Origin: JBBROS01 sp964246015
Lineage (GTDB): Bacteria; Pseudomonadota; Alphaproteobacteria; Acetobacterales; Acetobacteraceae
Assembly (NCBI GenBank): GCA_964246015.1
Contig: CAXTPG010000147.1
Coordinates: 1 to 8,363, forward strand
Length of the DNA: 8,363 nt
Direction: 5' to 3'
Shown: piece after piece, positions 1 through 6,508 of the stretch
How the letters are laid out: every line of letters starts with the position of its first letter
How positions within the stretch are numbered: the stretch's first letter is position 1
Position numbers and translations under genes: made by a program
The notes under the pieces: generated by a model
The model's input: only the letters and a program-made list of their open reading frames with translations
What the model was told of the DNA's origin: nothing
Database searches by the model: none

Positions 1-131
1 AGGGCACGACGGGCGGGCAGACGCAGGCGACGGTGCAGATCGACATCACGAAGGGGCTGAAGCTGCAGACCGACGTGGGGACCGGCACGGGCGGCAACCA
101 GGTCGGGCTTACCTATCAGTTCGAGTATTGA
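1..131 (+). CDS. tamB: TamB-like translocation and assembly module protein, C-terminal end (partial)
   Basis: This is the last 42 codons of an open frame that enters from the left edge (first full codon at 3) and stops with TGA at 129-131. The visible peptide ends ...GLTYQFEY. It contains an amphipathic stretch, VQIDITKGLKLQTDVG, followed by a Gly/Thr-rich turn and a final aromatic beta-strand. That pattern is typical of the C-terminal TamB domain (DUF490), whose proteins commonly end in a phrase such as GLxYxxxY/F. TamB is an inner-membrane-anchored periplasmic beta-structured protein that works with the Omp85 protein TamA in outer-membrane biogenesis and lipid transport. Only the tail is present, so the call rests on a short motif. 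Another beta-rich outer-membrane or periplasmic protein is possible. Confidence 0.72.
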   Translation, partial: GTTGGQTQATVQIDITKGLKLQTDVGTGTGGNQVGLTYQFEY

Positions 132-260
132 TGGGTGCAGGTCGCGCCGAGCGCCCTTTGTTGCTCGAAGGTCTGCAACAACTCGAACGCAGCCCTCGCG
201 ACGGCGCTCACATCCTCGAACCGGGAACCAGGCAATCCCAACACCGATTGGAAATGTCCC
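132..260. other. Spacer between tamB and the S10 peptidase gene, with one inverted repeat
   Basis: This 129-bp spacer has no credible gene. It holds a perfect 7-bp inverted repeat, TTGTTGC (158-164) and GCAACAA (175-181), with a 10-base loop. The repeat lies about 27 bp after the tamB stop. No T-run follows the stem, so a Rho-independent terminator is not supported. The motif CTCGAA occurs three times, at 164-169, 182-187 and 215-220. Reading frames of the peptidase extend upstream through this spacer from a GTG at 135, but the signal peptide begins at the ATG at 261. The spacer therefore probably contains the peptidase promoter and leader, though I see no clear -35/-10 pair. Confidence 0.4.
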
Positions 261-1757
261 ATGCTCCGCCTTCATCTGCTCCTGCTGCTGCTCGTCACCG
301 GCGCCGCCCAGGCCGCGGACCGGACCACCACCCACATGATCGCCCTCCCCGCCGGTCCCCTCGCCTTCACAGCCACCATCGAGACGATGCGACTCGCGAA
401 CCCGCAGGGCGCACCCCAGGCGGAGATCGTCACCGCCGCCTACACCGTCGACGCGCCGGGCCGCCCCGTCCTGTTCGCCCTCAACGGCGGCCCCGGCGCG
501 TCGTCGGCCTGGCTGCAGATAGGCGCCCTCGGCCCCTGGCGCGTGCCCCTCGCCAACCCCGTCGTGCCCAGCCAGGACCCCTCGCCCGTCGACAACGCCG
601 AAACCTGGTTGACCTTCGCCGACCTGGTGTTCATCGACCCGCCCGGCACCGGATACAGCCGCGCCCTCGGCGCCGACGACGCGCAACGCCAGTTCCAGTC
701 CGTCGACGCCGATATCCAGATGCTCGCAACCGTCATCCGCCGCTGGCTGGAGGCGCATGGCAGGTTCGGCGCGCCCGTCTTCATCGCCGGCGAGAGCTAT
801 GGCGGGTTCCGCGGTCCGCGCCTCGCCCGGGCGCTGCTGGAGCGGCAAGGTGTCGGCGTCAGCGGCCTGGTGCTGATCTCCCCGGTGCTCGACTTCAACG
901 GCCGCGACGCGCCCTACGATCCGCTCCGCTGGGTCGCGCGCCTGCCCAGCCTGGTCGCGGCCGCCCGCGGCGCGACCACCCGCGAGGCGGTGCAGGACGC
1001 CGAAGCGTACGCAGCCGGCGGCTACCTGGCGGACCTCGTTCGCGGCCCCGCCGATGCTGCCGCCACCGCCCGCATGGTGGCCCGCGTGGCGCAACTGACC
1101 GGGCTCGACCCGGCGCTCGTCGCGCGCCGGCAAGGCCGGATCGACCTTGACGCCGCCCTCAGGGACCGCACGCCAGGCCAGGTCGCCAGCCCCTACGACG
1201 CCATGATCGCAGCCCCGGACCCTTTCCCCGAAGCGCCGCACGACAACTCCCCCGACCCCGTCCTGGATGGGCTCAGGGGGCCGGTGACCGCCTCGGTCCT
1301 CACGCTCTACCGGACGAAGCTCGATTGGCAGCCCGAGGGCGCGCCGGCCCGGCAATACCAGCTTCTCAACGGCCAGGTCGCCCGCGACTGGGATTACGGC
1401 CGGGGCCAGGCACGGCCGGAGTCCATGACGGCGCTGCGGCAGTACCTGGCGCTCGATCCTACGGTGCACGTCCTGGTGCAGCACGGGCTGACCGACTTGG
1501 TGACGCCCTACTTCGCCAGCAAGCTGCTGCTGGACCAGGTGTCGCCGCCCTCGCCCCCCGATCGGCTGCAACTCCGCACGTACCCCGGGGGCCACATGGC
1601 CTATACGCGGGCCGACTCGCGCGCCGCCATGCAGGCCGATGCCGCGGCCCTGGTCAGCCGCGCCCTCGCCGCGCGGCGAGCGGCCACAGGCACGCCGCCG
1701 ACAGCAGCGCCACCGCCGTCAGCGCCAGGAACACCCGATCCGCCGGCCAGCCGCTGA
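261..1757 (+). CDS. Secreted serine carboxypeptidase, peptidase family S10
   Basis: The gene encodes 498 residues and starts at the ATG at 261, because that start gives a classic signal peptide: Arg3, a Leu-rich core at residues 4-13 and an AQA cleavage site after Ala18. The mature protein shows the S10 signatures in order: the oxyanion-region GGPGASSAW (76-84), FIDPPGTGYS (124-133), the nucleophile elbow GESYGG with Ser179, Asp412 in HGLTDLVTP, and His445 in GGHMAY. This completes a Ser-Asp-His triad in an alpha/beta-hydrolase fold. S10 enzymes remove C-terminal residues from peptides, usually at acidic pH. The likely location is the periplasm or outside the cell, and the substrate is unknown. 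The catalytic domain ends soon after residue 460. The last 34 residues or so are Ala/Pro/Thr-rich and are read antisense through the end of the MFS gene, so they are probably a dispensable extension. The ribosome-binding site is weak. Confidence 0.9.
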   Translation: MLRLHLLLLLLVTGAAQAADRTTTHMIALPAGPLAFTATIETMRLANPQGAPQAEIVTAAYTVDAPGRPVLFALNGGPGASSAWLQIGALGPWRVPLANPVVPSQDPSPVDNAETWLTFADLVFIDPPGTGYSRALGADDAQRQFQSVDADIQMLATVIRRWLEAHGRFGAPVFIAGESYGGFRGPRLARALLERQGVGVSGLVLISPVLDFNGRDAPYDPLRWVARLPSLVAAARGATTREAVQDAEAYAAGGYLADLVRGPADAAATARMVARVAQLTGLDPALVARRQGRIDLDAALRDRTPGQVASPYDAMIAAPDPFPEAPHDNSPDPVLDGLRGPVTASVLTLYRTKLDWQPEGAPARQYQLLNGQVARDWDYGRGQARPESMTALRQYLALDPTVHVLVQHGLTDLVTPYFASKLLLDQVSPPSPPDRLQLRTYPGGHMAYTRADSRAAMQADAAALVSRALAARRAATGTPPTAAPPPSAPGTPDPPASR

Positions 1758-2826
1758 TCAGGGGCGCGCTCAGCAGGGGTGCGGCGGCCTGCGCCAGGAT
1801 CACGGGCAAGGCGAGCTGCCCGATGCGGGTCGCGTAACCGGCCGGGCCGAACAGATGCAGCGGCAACGTGCCCCGCGCGATCGTGAGGATGCCGTTGCTG
1901 GCGCCGTAGCCGATGACGAACACCGTCGCCGCCACGACCGCCCAGGAACTGCCCGCCGCAAGGATCAATGGCACCGTCACCACCGGCGCCAGCGCCGCCC
2001 CCACCCAGGTGATGGTCACGGGACCCCAGCCCTTGCCGCCCAGGGTCTGCAAGACCCGCATGCCCACCTGCGCCGGCCCAATCAACGCGACCAGCACGAC
2101 CGCCGTCCCGGCGCCGAGCCCCAGCCCCTGCAGCAGCACCAGCGCGCTGACCGACACGACGGTGCTGAACCCGGCCCGAACGGTGAAGAACGCGGCGATC
2201 CACGCGAACAGCCACCGCCCGCCAGCCACCTGGCCTGCCGCCCCCGCAGCCGCAGCGACCGGCGCCGGCACCGTCCGCGGCAGCAGCAGGAACAGCGGCA
2301 GGTTCACCGCGAGCAGAATGGCGGCATAGATCGCAAGCGTCGGCCGCCAGCCCAGCCAGGGCACCAGCGCCGCCCCCAACGGCCAGCCCAGCGTGCTCGC
2401 GAAGCCGCCGATCATCGTGATCCCGGTGATGGTCGGCCGCGCCGTGGCCCCCAGCGCCCGCCCCGCCGTCGCAAAGGCCGCGTCGTACAGCCCGCACGCC
2501 ATACCGAAGCCCACGACCGCCCATCCCGCATACCATTGCGGCAGCCCGCCCGCCCCCGCCATCACCAGCAGCCCGGCCGACTGCACCAGCACGCCGGCCA
2601 GCAGCACCGGCCGGCCGCCGGCCCGGTCGATCCAGCGGCACGCCATCGGGGACGCCAGGCCAGTCACCAGCAGCGCCACCGAGAACCCGCCCAGCACCCC
2701 GGCCGCGCTCGATCCGAACTCGGCCGCAACGGCCGTGGTCGTGACCGCGGGGACGTAATAGGTCACCGCCCAGACGATGAGTTGCGACGCGCCGAGGATC
2801 AGCGTCAGGCGGTGGTGGACGGACAC
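1654..2826 (-). CDS. Major facilitator superfamily transporter, substrate unknown
   Basis: The gene encodes 390 residues of almost continuous hydrophobic segments, consistent with the 12-helix MFS fold of the inner membrane. A motif-A-like loop between helices 2 and 3 reads PMACRWIDRAGGRPVLL (60-76). A less hydrophobic linker around residues 183-205 separates the two six-helix halves. The length is normal for short MFS carriers. The start is a GTG at 2826, 39 bp after the hemJ stop on the same strand, so co-transcription with the haem genes is plausible although no strong Shine-Dalgarno sequence is visible. The 3' end runs 104 bp into the opposite-strand peptidase gene. That segment encodes the last helix (about 365-383) and must be kept for a complete transporter. 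The sequence does not reveal the substrate, and position after hemJ alone is not evidence for haem or porphyrin transport. Confidence 0.85.
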   Translation of the reverse strand: MSVHHRLTLILGASQLIVWAVTYYVPAVTTTAVAAEFGSSAAGVLGGFSVALLVTGLASPMACRWIDRAGGRPVLLAGVLVQSAGLLVMAGAGGLPQWYAGWAVVGFGMACGLYDAAFATAGRALGATARPTITGITMIGGFASTLGWPLGAALVPWLGWRPTLAIYAAILLAVNLPLFLLLPRTVPAPVAAAAGAAGQVAGGRWLFAWIAAFFTVRAGFSTVVSVSALVLLQGLGLGAGTAVVLVALIGPAQVGMRVLQTLGGKGWGPVTITWVGAALAPVVTVPLILAAGSSWAVVAATVFVIGYGASNGILTIARGTLPLHLFGPAGYATRIGQLALPVILAQAAAPLLSAPLISGWPADRVFLALTAVALLSAACLWPLAARRGRG

Positions 2827-2865
2827 GCGTGAAGGCTACGCCCCTGCCCGGCAACCGCAAGCGCG

Positions 2866-3321
2866 TCAGAACGGCTTGGCGATCGCCATGACCACGATGA
2901 CGACCATCAGGACCGTCGGAACCTCGTTGGCAAACCGGTAGTATCGCTCGGGCTTCACGTTGCGATCCTCGAGGAACTGCCGCCGCCACTTGCCGGCCGC
3001 GCCCTGGAACCCGGTCATCAGGATCACCGTCAGGAACTTGACGTGCCACCAGTTGAACGTCGTCCAGTCGACGATCCCCGGGGTCAGCACGAGCAGCAGG
3101 CCGAAGATCCAGGTCGCCATCATCGCCGGCAGCATGATCTGCTTCAGCAGACGCCGCTCCATGACCTTGAACCGCTCGCTCTCGGCGGACCCGCGCACCA
3201 GGCGGCAGTGGTACACATAAAGCCGCGGCAGATAGAAGATGCCGGCCATCCAGGCGATGACCGCGATCACGTGCAGCGACTTCACCCAGGGATAGACGAT
3301 CGCCAACCAGGACATCGTCAT
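2866..3321 (-). CDS. hemJ: Protoporphyrinogen IX oxidase, HemJ family
   Basis: This is a 151-residue membrane protein with about four hydrophobic helices (roughly 6-29, 62-81, 92-108 and 133-149). It carries HemJ hallmarks: WVKSLHVIAVIAWMAGIFYL (12-31) followed by PRLYVYH with His38, FNWWHVKF (89-96) with His93 and Lys95, and a C-terminal NEVPTVLM...KPF. HemJ oxidises protoporphyrinogen IX to protoporphyrin IX, the step before ferrochelatase, and is the usual enzyme in alphaproteobacteria that lack HemG and HemY. The ATG at 3321-3319 overlaps the TGA of the upstream HAD gene as ATGA, which decides the start and suggests translational coupling. A second ATG two codons later (3315) is less likely. 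The neighbours hemE and hemH on the same strand fit the pathway. Confidence 0.92.
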   Translation of the reverse strand: MTMSWLAIVYPWVKSLHVIAVIAWMAGIFYLPRLYVYHCRLVRGSAESERFKVMERRLLKQIMLPAMMATWIFGLLLVLTPGIVDWTTFNWWHVKFLTVILMTGFQGAAGKWRRQFLEDRNVKPERYYRFANEVPTVLMVVIVVMAIAKPF

Positions 3322-3980
3322 GCCGCCGGCCGCAGCAGCGCCTCCAGCAGCGGCGGCAAGGCGGCCAGATCGTGGATGGGGTGCGCGCCCGCCGCCGCCA
3401 GCGGCGCGCCGTCGCCGTGGATATCCAGGCCCACGACCCGCATCCCCGCCGCCACCGCCGCCCGGACGCCGGGCAGGCTGTCTTCCACGACCAGGCACGC
3501 CGACGGCGGGACCCCCTCGGCCGCCGCCGCCGCCAGGAATACGTCGGGCGCCGGCTTGCCGCGGGCCACGTCGCGCGCGCTGTGGCGCCGGCCGGCGACG
3601 AGGCCGGCGAGGCCCGTGCGCTCGAACTTCACGACCATCTCCTCGTGCGAGGAGTTGCTGGCGATGCGGAACGGCAGTCCCAGCGCCGTGGTGGCGCGCA
3701 GCGCGGCCTCGGCGCCCGGGATGGTCTCCAGCGTGTCGAAGGCGGCGATCAGGCGCTGGCGCACCAGCTCCACCCAGCCCTCCGGCACCGGCCGGCCCAG
3801 CTTCGCCTCGACGATCGGCGGCATGTCGCTCAGGCGATAGCCGATGAACAGCGCGGTGCTCTCCGCCTCGGTCATCGGCCAGCCGAGCCTGGTGATCTCC
3901 TCGGCGACGACGCGGTTGCTGGGCCCTTCGCTGTCGACGAGCACGCCGTCGCAGTCGAAGATGACGAGTTGCAGGGTCAT
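3318..3980 (-). CDS. HAD-superfamily phosphatase, beta-phosphoglucomutase/phosphoglycolate phosphatase-like
   Basis: The gene encodes 220 residues with all four HAD motifs. Motif I is FDCDGVLVDSE, with nucleophile Asp9 and acid/base Asp11. Motif II is the Ser108 region, IASNSS. Motif III is Lys142 in RGKPAPD. Motif IV is Glu166-Asp167 in VVEDSLPGVRAA. The helical insert between motifs I and II (about 17-85) matches a C1-type cap as in Gph, beta-PGM and similar sugar-phosphate phosphatases. It should be a cytoplasmic, Mg-dependent phosphatase. The substrate cannot be read from sequence; phosphoglycolate or a hexose phosphate are candidates. The ATG at 3980 places motif I at residue 8, which is normal. 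The longer in-frame extension upstream is rejected because it runs through a repeat and hemH. The gene lies between hemH and hemJ and its TGA overlaps the hemJ ATG, although no haem role is known for this family. Confidence 0.88.
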   Translation of the reverse strand: MTLQLVIFDCDGVLVDSEGPSNRVVAEEITRLGWPMTEAESTALFIGYRLSDMPPIVEAKLGRPVPEGWVELVRQRLIAAFDTLETIPGAEAALRATTALGLPFRIASNSSHEEMVVKFERTGLAGLVAGRRHSARDVARGKPAPDVFLAAAAAEGVPPSACLVVEDSLPGVRAAVAAGMRVVGLDIHGDGAPLAAAGAHPIHDLAALPPLLEALLRPAA

Positions 3981-4061
3981 GGCGCGATGCCCACTCCCAT
4001 CGCGAGGGGGTTGGATGACGGCATGCCGCATGCTCCGATGCCGGCCTTGTCCGCATACCAG

Positions 4062-4097
4062 GCCCTCACCCCGGCCCTCTCCCGATGGGAGAGGGAG
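4062..4097. repeat. REP-like intergenic palindrome
   Basis: A perfect 9-bp inverted repeat, CCCTCTCCC (4075-4083) and GGGAGAGGG (4087-4095), is separated by the loop GAT. The flank CCCTCACCCCGG directly before the left arm completes a pattern I recognise as a common dispersed intergenic repeat in proteobacteria. Its translations give familiar spurious peptides such as SGEGRGEG. It lies in the 130-bp gap between the hemH stop (4111) and the HAD start (3980). The folded RNA stem would be strong, but neither strand has a following U-run, so an intrinsic terminator is doubtful. It may affect RNA stability or lower downstream expression in the haem operon. Confidence 0.75.
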
Positions 4098-4110
4098 AAG
4101 CGGCAATGAA

Positions 4111-5235
4111 TCACGCCACCTCGCGCACGGTTTCGGCTGGGGCGCCGGCGCGGGCGTGCGGGCAGTCCTTGTGCGGCCGGGGGCAGGTGCGGCCGCCGAC
4201 GAAGCTGCACAGGCCGGGGCCCCGGCCCATGGAAGCCTGCACCAGCTCGGCGAGCGCATCGATGAACCCGGCGTCGCTGTTCTGGGCGGGCGTGCGGAAA
4301 TAGCCGGGGACGCCTTCCTTCTCCGCCAGCTCCCGGTATTCGACATCCAGTTCGACCAGCGTCTCGCTGTGCTCGGACACGAAGGCGATCGGCACGACCA
4401 GCAGCGCCACCTTGTCATGCGCCGCCCGCTCGATCTCGGCCTCCGTGCTCGGCTCGATCCATTTCTGCGGGGTGGCGCGGGACTGGTAGCAGGTCGCGAA
4501 ATCCAGGCCCTCGATCCCCAGCGTCCGCACCACTCCCGCAACCGTGCGTTCGACCTGGAACTGGTAGGGATCGCCGGCCTGCACGATCACCTCCGGCAGG
4601 CCATGCGCCGAGAAGAGGACCCGCAACCCCGTCCCCTCGGGCAGCGCCGCCCGCGCCTCATCGTAGCTGCGGCGGACGATCGCGGCCGTGGCGTCGAGGT
4701 AGCCGGGGTCGGAGTGGTAGCAGCACAGCGCCGTCACCGGCTTGATCAGCCCGGCCTGCGCCGCCGCCTCCCGCCATGCCGTCAGGCTGCTGCCGGTCGT
4801 CGTCGTCGAGTATTGTGGATACAACGGCAGCAGCACGACCTCGTCCGGGTCCCAGGCCTTCACCGCCCGCGCGCCCTCGATGCTGAACGGGTGCCAGTAG
4901 CGCATCGCGACGAAGCACTTCGCCTGGATGTCGGGCAGTGCCCGTTCCAGTGCGCGTTCCAGCGCCCTGGCCTGCTCCTCGGTCAGTTCGAGCAGCGGCG
5001 ACTTGCCCCCCAGGATCTCGTAGTTCGCGCTGGCGGCCTTCAGGCGCAGGGCCGCGATCAGCCTGGCCAGGAAAGGCCGGACGAAGAACGGCACGCGCAG
5101 GATGGCCGGGTCCTTGAACAGGTTGACCAGGAACGGCTTGATCGAGGCAGGCTTGTCGGGACCGCCCAGGTTGAACAGGACGATCGCAACCTTGCGAGCG
5201 GGGCTTGGGCGGACGGGAGCTGGCGGGGATGGCAT
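4111..5235 (-). CDS. hemH: Ferrochelatase
   Basis: This 374-residue enzyme inserts Fe(II) into protoporphyrin IX to make protohaem, the last step of the pathway. Signatures visible in order are VLFNLGGPDKP (19-29), the SPLLELT region (79-85), LLPLYPQYSTTTTGS (135-149), FSAHGLPE with catalytic His211, CYQSRATPQKW (249-259) and FVSEHSETLVELD (285-297), which contains Glu291 aligned with the catalytic Glu of known ferrochelatases. The ATG at 5235 is chosen; a TTG three codons upstream is possible. The gene begins 31 bp after the hemE stop on the same strand, so the two are probably co-transcribed, although no strong Shine-Dalgarno is seen. The C-terminal tail holds Cys343, Cys351 and Cys358, with further cysteines at 107, 171, 172 and 249. 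This raises the possibility of a [2Fe-2S] cluster, as known in some bacterial ferrochelatases, but that is inference. Confidence 0.96.
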   Translation of the reverse strand: MPSPPAPVRPSPARKVAIVLFNLGGPDKPASIKPFLVNLFKDPAILRVPFFVRPFLARLIAALRLKAASANYEILGGKSPLLELTEEQARALERALERALPDIQAKCFVAMRYWHPFSIEGARAVKAWDPDEVVLLPLYPQYSTTTTGSSLTAWREAAAQAGLIKPVTALCCYHSDPGYLDATAAIVRRSYDEARAALPEGTGLRVLFSAHGLPEVIVQAGDPYQFQVERTVAGVVRTLGIEGLDFATCYQSRATPQKWIEPSTEAEIERAAHDKVALLVVPIAFVSEHSETLVELDVEYRELAEKEGVPGYFRTPAQNSDAGFIDALAELVQASMGRGPGLCSFVGGRTCPRPHKDCPHARAGAPAETVREVA

Positions 5236-5266
5236 CGCAGGCAACTTGGCCTATCGCCCGTCGCCG

Positions 5267-6292
5267 TCAAGCCGCACGGATCTGCTCCAGCAACGAAGCG
5301 ACGTGCTCGGGCGGGGTCTGCGGCACGATCCCGTGCCCCAGGTTGAAGATATGCGGCCGGCCCCTCACGGCCGCCAACACGCAAGCCGCCTCGGCCCGCA
5401 GAGCGTCCCCGCCGGCGACGAGCGCAGCCGGGTCCAGGTTGCCCTGCGTTGCCACCCCCGCCGGCACCAGGCGCGACGCGAGCACCAGGTCCGCGCCGGT
5501 ATCCAGCGCCACGGCATCGACGCCCGTCTGTGCCGCATACTCGCCCACCAGCACGCCGGCCAGCCGCGGGAAGCCGATGATCGGCACCGCCGGGTGCAAC
5601 GCCTTCAGCCCGGCCACGATCCGCGTCGTCGGTGCGATGACCAGGCGGCGGAACAGCGTGGGCGACAGCACGCCCGACCAGCTATCGAACAGCATCAGCA
5701 CCTCGGCGCCCGCCTTCACCTGAGCCGAGAGATAGATGACGCTGGCCTGCACCAGGGTGTCGATCAACGTGTCCATCAACGCCGCCTGGGCGTGCGCCAT
5801 GTGGCGGATATGCGCGAAATCCTTGGATCCGCCGCCCTCGACCATGTAGCAGGCGACGGTGAACGGGCTGCCCGCGAAACCGATCATCGCGACCGTGTCC
5901 GGCAGCCCGGCCCGCGTCCGCTCCACCGTTTCCAGGATCGGCGCGATCGCCGCTTCCACGCGCCCGACATCGAGCCGCGCCAGCCCTGCCGCGTCGCGGA
6001 TCGGGGGCAGCACCGGCCCCTCGCCCTCCTTGAACGCCAGGCCCTGGCCCAGGGCCCAGGGGATCATGAGGATGTCGCTGAACAGGATCGCGGCATCGAA
6101 CCCGTAGCGCCGGATGGGCTGCAACGTGACCTCGGCCGCCAAGGTGGGCGTGGTGCACAGGCTGACGAAATCGCCGGCCTGGGCCCGCGTCTGGCGGTAT
6201 TCCGGCAGATAGCGGCCGGCCTGCCGCATCAGCCATACCGGCGGCGGCCAGAGCGCTTCGCCGCCCAGGACACGAAGCAGGGGCTTGGTCAT
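5267..6292 (-). CDS. hemE: Uroporphyrinogen decarboxylase
   Basis: This 341-residue cytoplasmic enzyme decarboxylates the four acetate side chains of uroporphyrinogen III to give coproporphyrinogen III. It shows WLMRQAGRYLPEYR (20-33), the family signature with substrate-binding arginines. It also has FSDIL with catalytic Asp73, IGFAGSPFT (137-145), CYMVEGGGS with Tyr149, FDSWSG (202-207) and NLGHGI with His320. Length is typical. The ATG at 6292 is supported by a good AAGGAG Shine-Dalgarno (plus-strand positions 6297-6302) four bases away, the best ribosome-binding site in this operon. It is the first gene of the leftward run hemE-hemH-HAD-hemJ-MFS. Its 5' side faces the proposed replication origin, and in Caulobacter hemE is the gene directly beside the origin. 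Confidence 0.97.
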   Translation of the reverse strand: MTKPLLRVLGGEALWPPPVWLMRQAGRYLPEYRQTRAQAGDFVSLCTTPTLAAEVTLQPIRRYGFDAAILFSDILMIPWALGQGLAFKEGEGPVLPPIRDAAGLARLDVGRVEAAIAPILETVERTRAGLPDTVAMIGFAGSPFTVACYMVEGGGSKDFAHIRHMAHAQAALMDTLIDTLVQASVIYLSAQVKAGAEVLMLFDSWSGVLSPTLFRRLVIAPTTRIVAGLKALHPAVPIIGFPRLAGVLVGEYAAQTGVDAVALDTGADLVLASRLVPAGVATQGNLDPAALVAGGDALRAEAACVLAAVRGRPHIFNLGHGIVPQTPPEHVASLLEQIRAA

Positions 6293-6307
6293 CGAACTCC
6301 TTTCATA

Positions 6308-6322
6308 ATTCCTTAAAGGAAT
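6308..6322. promoter_or_regulatory. Perfect 15-bp palindrome before hemE
   Basis: ATTCCTT (6308-6314), a central A, then AAGGAAT (6316-6322) form a perfect 7-bp inverted repeat. It lies in the most AT-rich part of the gap, only 5 bp beyond the hemE Shine-Dalgarno and 15 bp from its start codon. It could be an operator for a dimeric regulator of hemE, a small RNA hairpin in the hemE leader, or part of a DNA-unwinding element. Its 3' half overlaps a GANTC site at 6319-6323. Confidence 0.5.
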
Positions 6323-6350
6323 CTTTCTTGGTGGAGGTGTTGTTAGGGGG

Positions 6351-6359
6351 TGTGGGCAA
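6351..6359 (-). promoter_or_regulatory. DnaA-box-like site (TTGCCCACA)
   Basis: Read on the minus strand this is TTGCCCACA, matching TTATCCACA at 7 of 9 positions, including the terminal CCACA core. On its own it would be weak. Its value comes from lying 34 bp from the better site at 6394-6402, in opposite orientation, in the hemE/ppsR gap. Confidence 0.4.
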
Positions 6360-6393
6360 TGTGGTACCCGGATTCTCGAGTCCTGTCCCGGTC

Positions 6394-6402
6394 TTGTCCA
6401 CA
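6394..6402 (+). promoter_or_regulatory. DnaA box (TTGTCCACA)
   Basis: TTGTCCACA differs from the consensus TTATCCACA at one position (A to G at base 3), a substitution tolerated in many bacterial DnaA boxes. It is the best match in the gap and the strongest single-site support for DnaA binding here. Confidence 0.6.
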
Positions 6403-6464
6403 GCAGCTTCGCCCCGGAACAGGTTGACGCCGTTCAGGCCAGCCTAAACCATCCCGCCCCGATC

Positions 6465-6480
6465 CTCACGACCCCGTGAG
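6465..6480. repeat. CTCAC-N6-GTGAG palindrome, copy 1
   Basis: CTCACG (6465-6470) and CGTGAG (6475-6480) form a perfect 6-bp inverted repeat around ACCC. The right arm continues into T and C, creating a GANTC site at 6478-6482. Arm length and spacing look like a binding site for a dimeric DNA-binding protein. An identical arrangement recurs 28 bp downstream. Confidence 0.6.
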
Positions 6481-6492
6481 TCATCCCCCGTA

Positions 6493-6508
6493 CTCACCGT
6501 TTCGTGAG
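6493..6508. repeat. CTCAC-N6-GTGAG palindrome, copy 2
   Basis: CTCAC (6493-6497) and GTGAG (6504-6508) are separated by six bases. The repeat extends one base outward on each side (A at 6492, T at 6509). The right half, CGTGAGT, is identical to that of copy 1, while the inner spacer differs. Conservation of the arms with a variable centre suggests selection on protein contacts rather than simple duplication. Confidence 0.6.

Noticed and set aside
128..1150. 340-codon plus-strand frame beginning inside the tamB stop
   Set aside because: It is Arg/Pro-rich nonsense in a different frame from the S10 peptidase, whose signal peptide and catalytic motifs define the true frame.
1601..3049. 482-codon minus-strand open frame overlapping the MFS gene
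   Set aside because: Its translation is low-complexity Gly/Ala/Arg with no recognisable domain. The alternative frame gives a coherent MFS transporter, so this is a high-GC shadow frame.
3322..4056. In-frame N-terminal extension of HemJ
   Set aside because: The extension is Arg/Gly-rich antisense-type sequence out of frame with the HAD gene. The ATGA junction and the family length support the start at 3321.
4075..4095. Rho-independent terminator at the strong hairpin
   Set aside because: There is no T-run after the stem on either strand, and the flanks fit a dispersed REP-like repeat better.
3981..4541. In-frame N-terminal extension of the HAD protein
   Set aside because: It would run through the REP-like repeat and the 3' end of hemH. 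HAD motif I is expected near the N-terminus, which fits the ATG at 3980.
5236..5244. TTG start for hemH three codons upstream of the ATG
   Set aside because: The ATG at 5235 is equally well placed and far more common. Neither has a clear Shine-Dalgarno to favour the TTG.
3844..5346. 500-codon plus-strand open frame opposite hemH
   Set aside because: It is antisense to a fully conserved ferrochelatase. It is rich in Arg/Gln/His/Asp with no domain and includes a peptide read from the REP-like palindrome.
5102..6316. 404-codon plus-strand open frame opposite hemE
   Set aside because: It is a shadow of hemE with Arg/His/Asp/Gln-rich composition and no motif.
6424..6450. TTGACG ... TAAACC as a sigma-70 promoter for ppsR
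   Set aside because: The spacer is only 15 bases and the -10 match is poor. It is possible but not strong enough to annotate.
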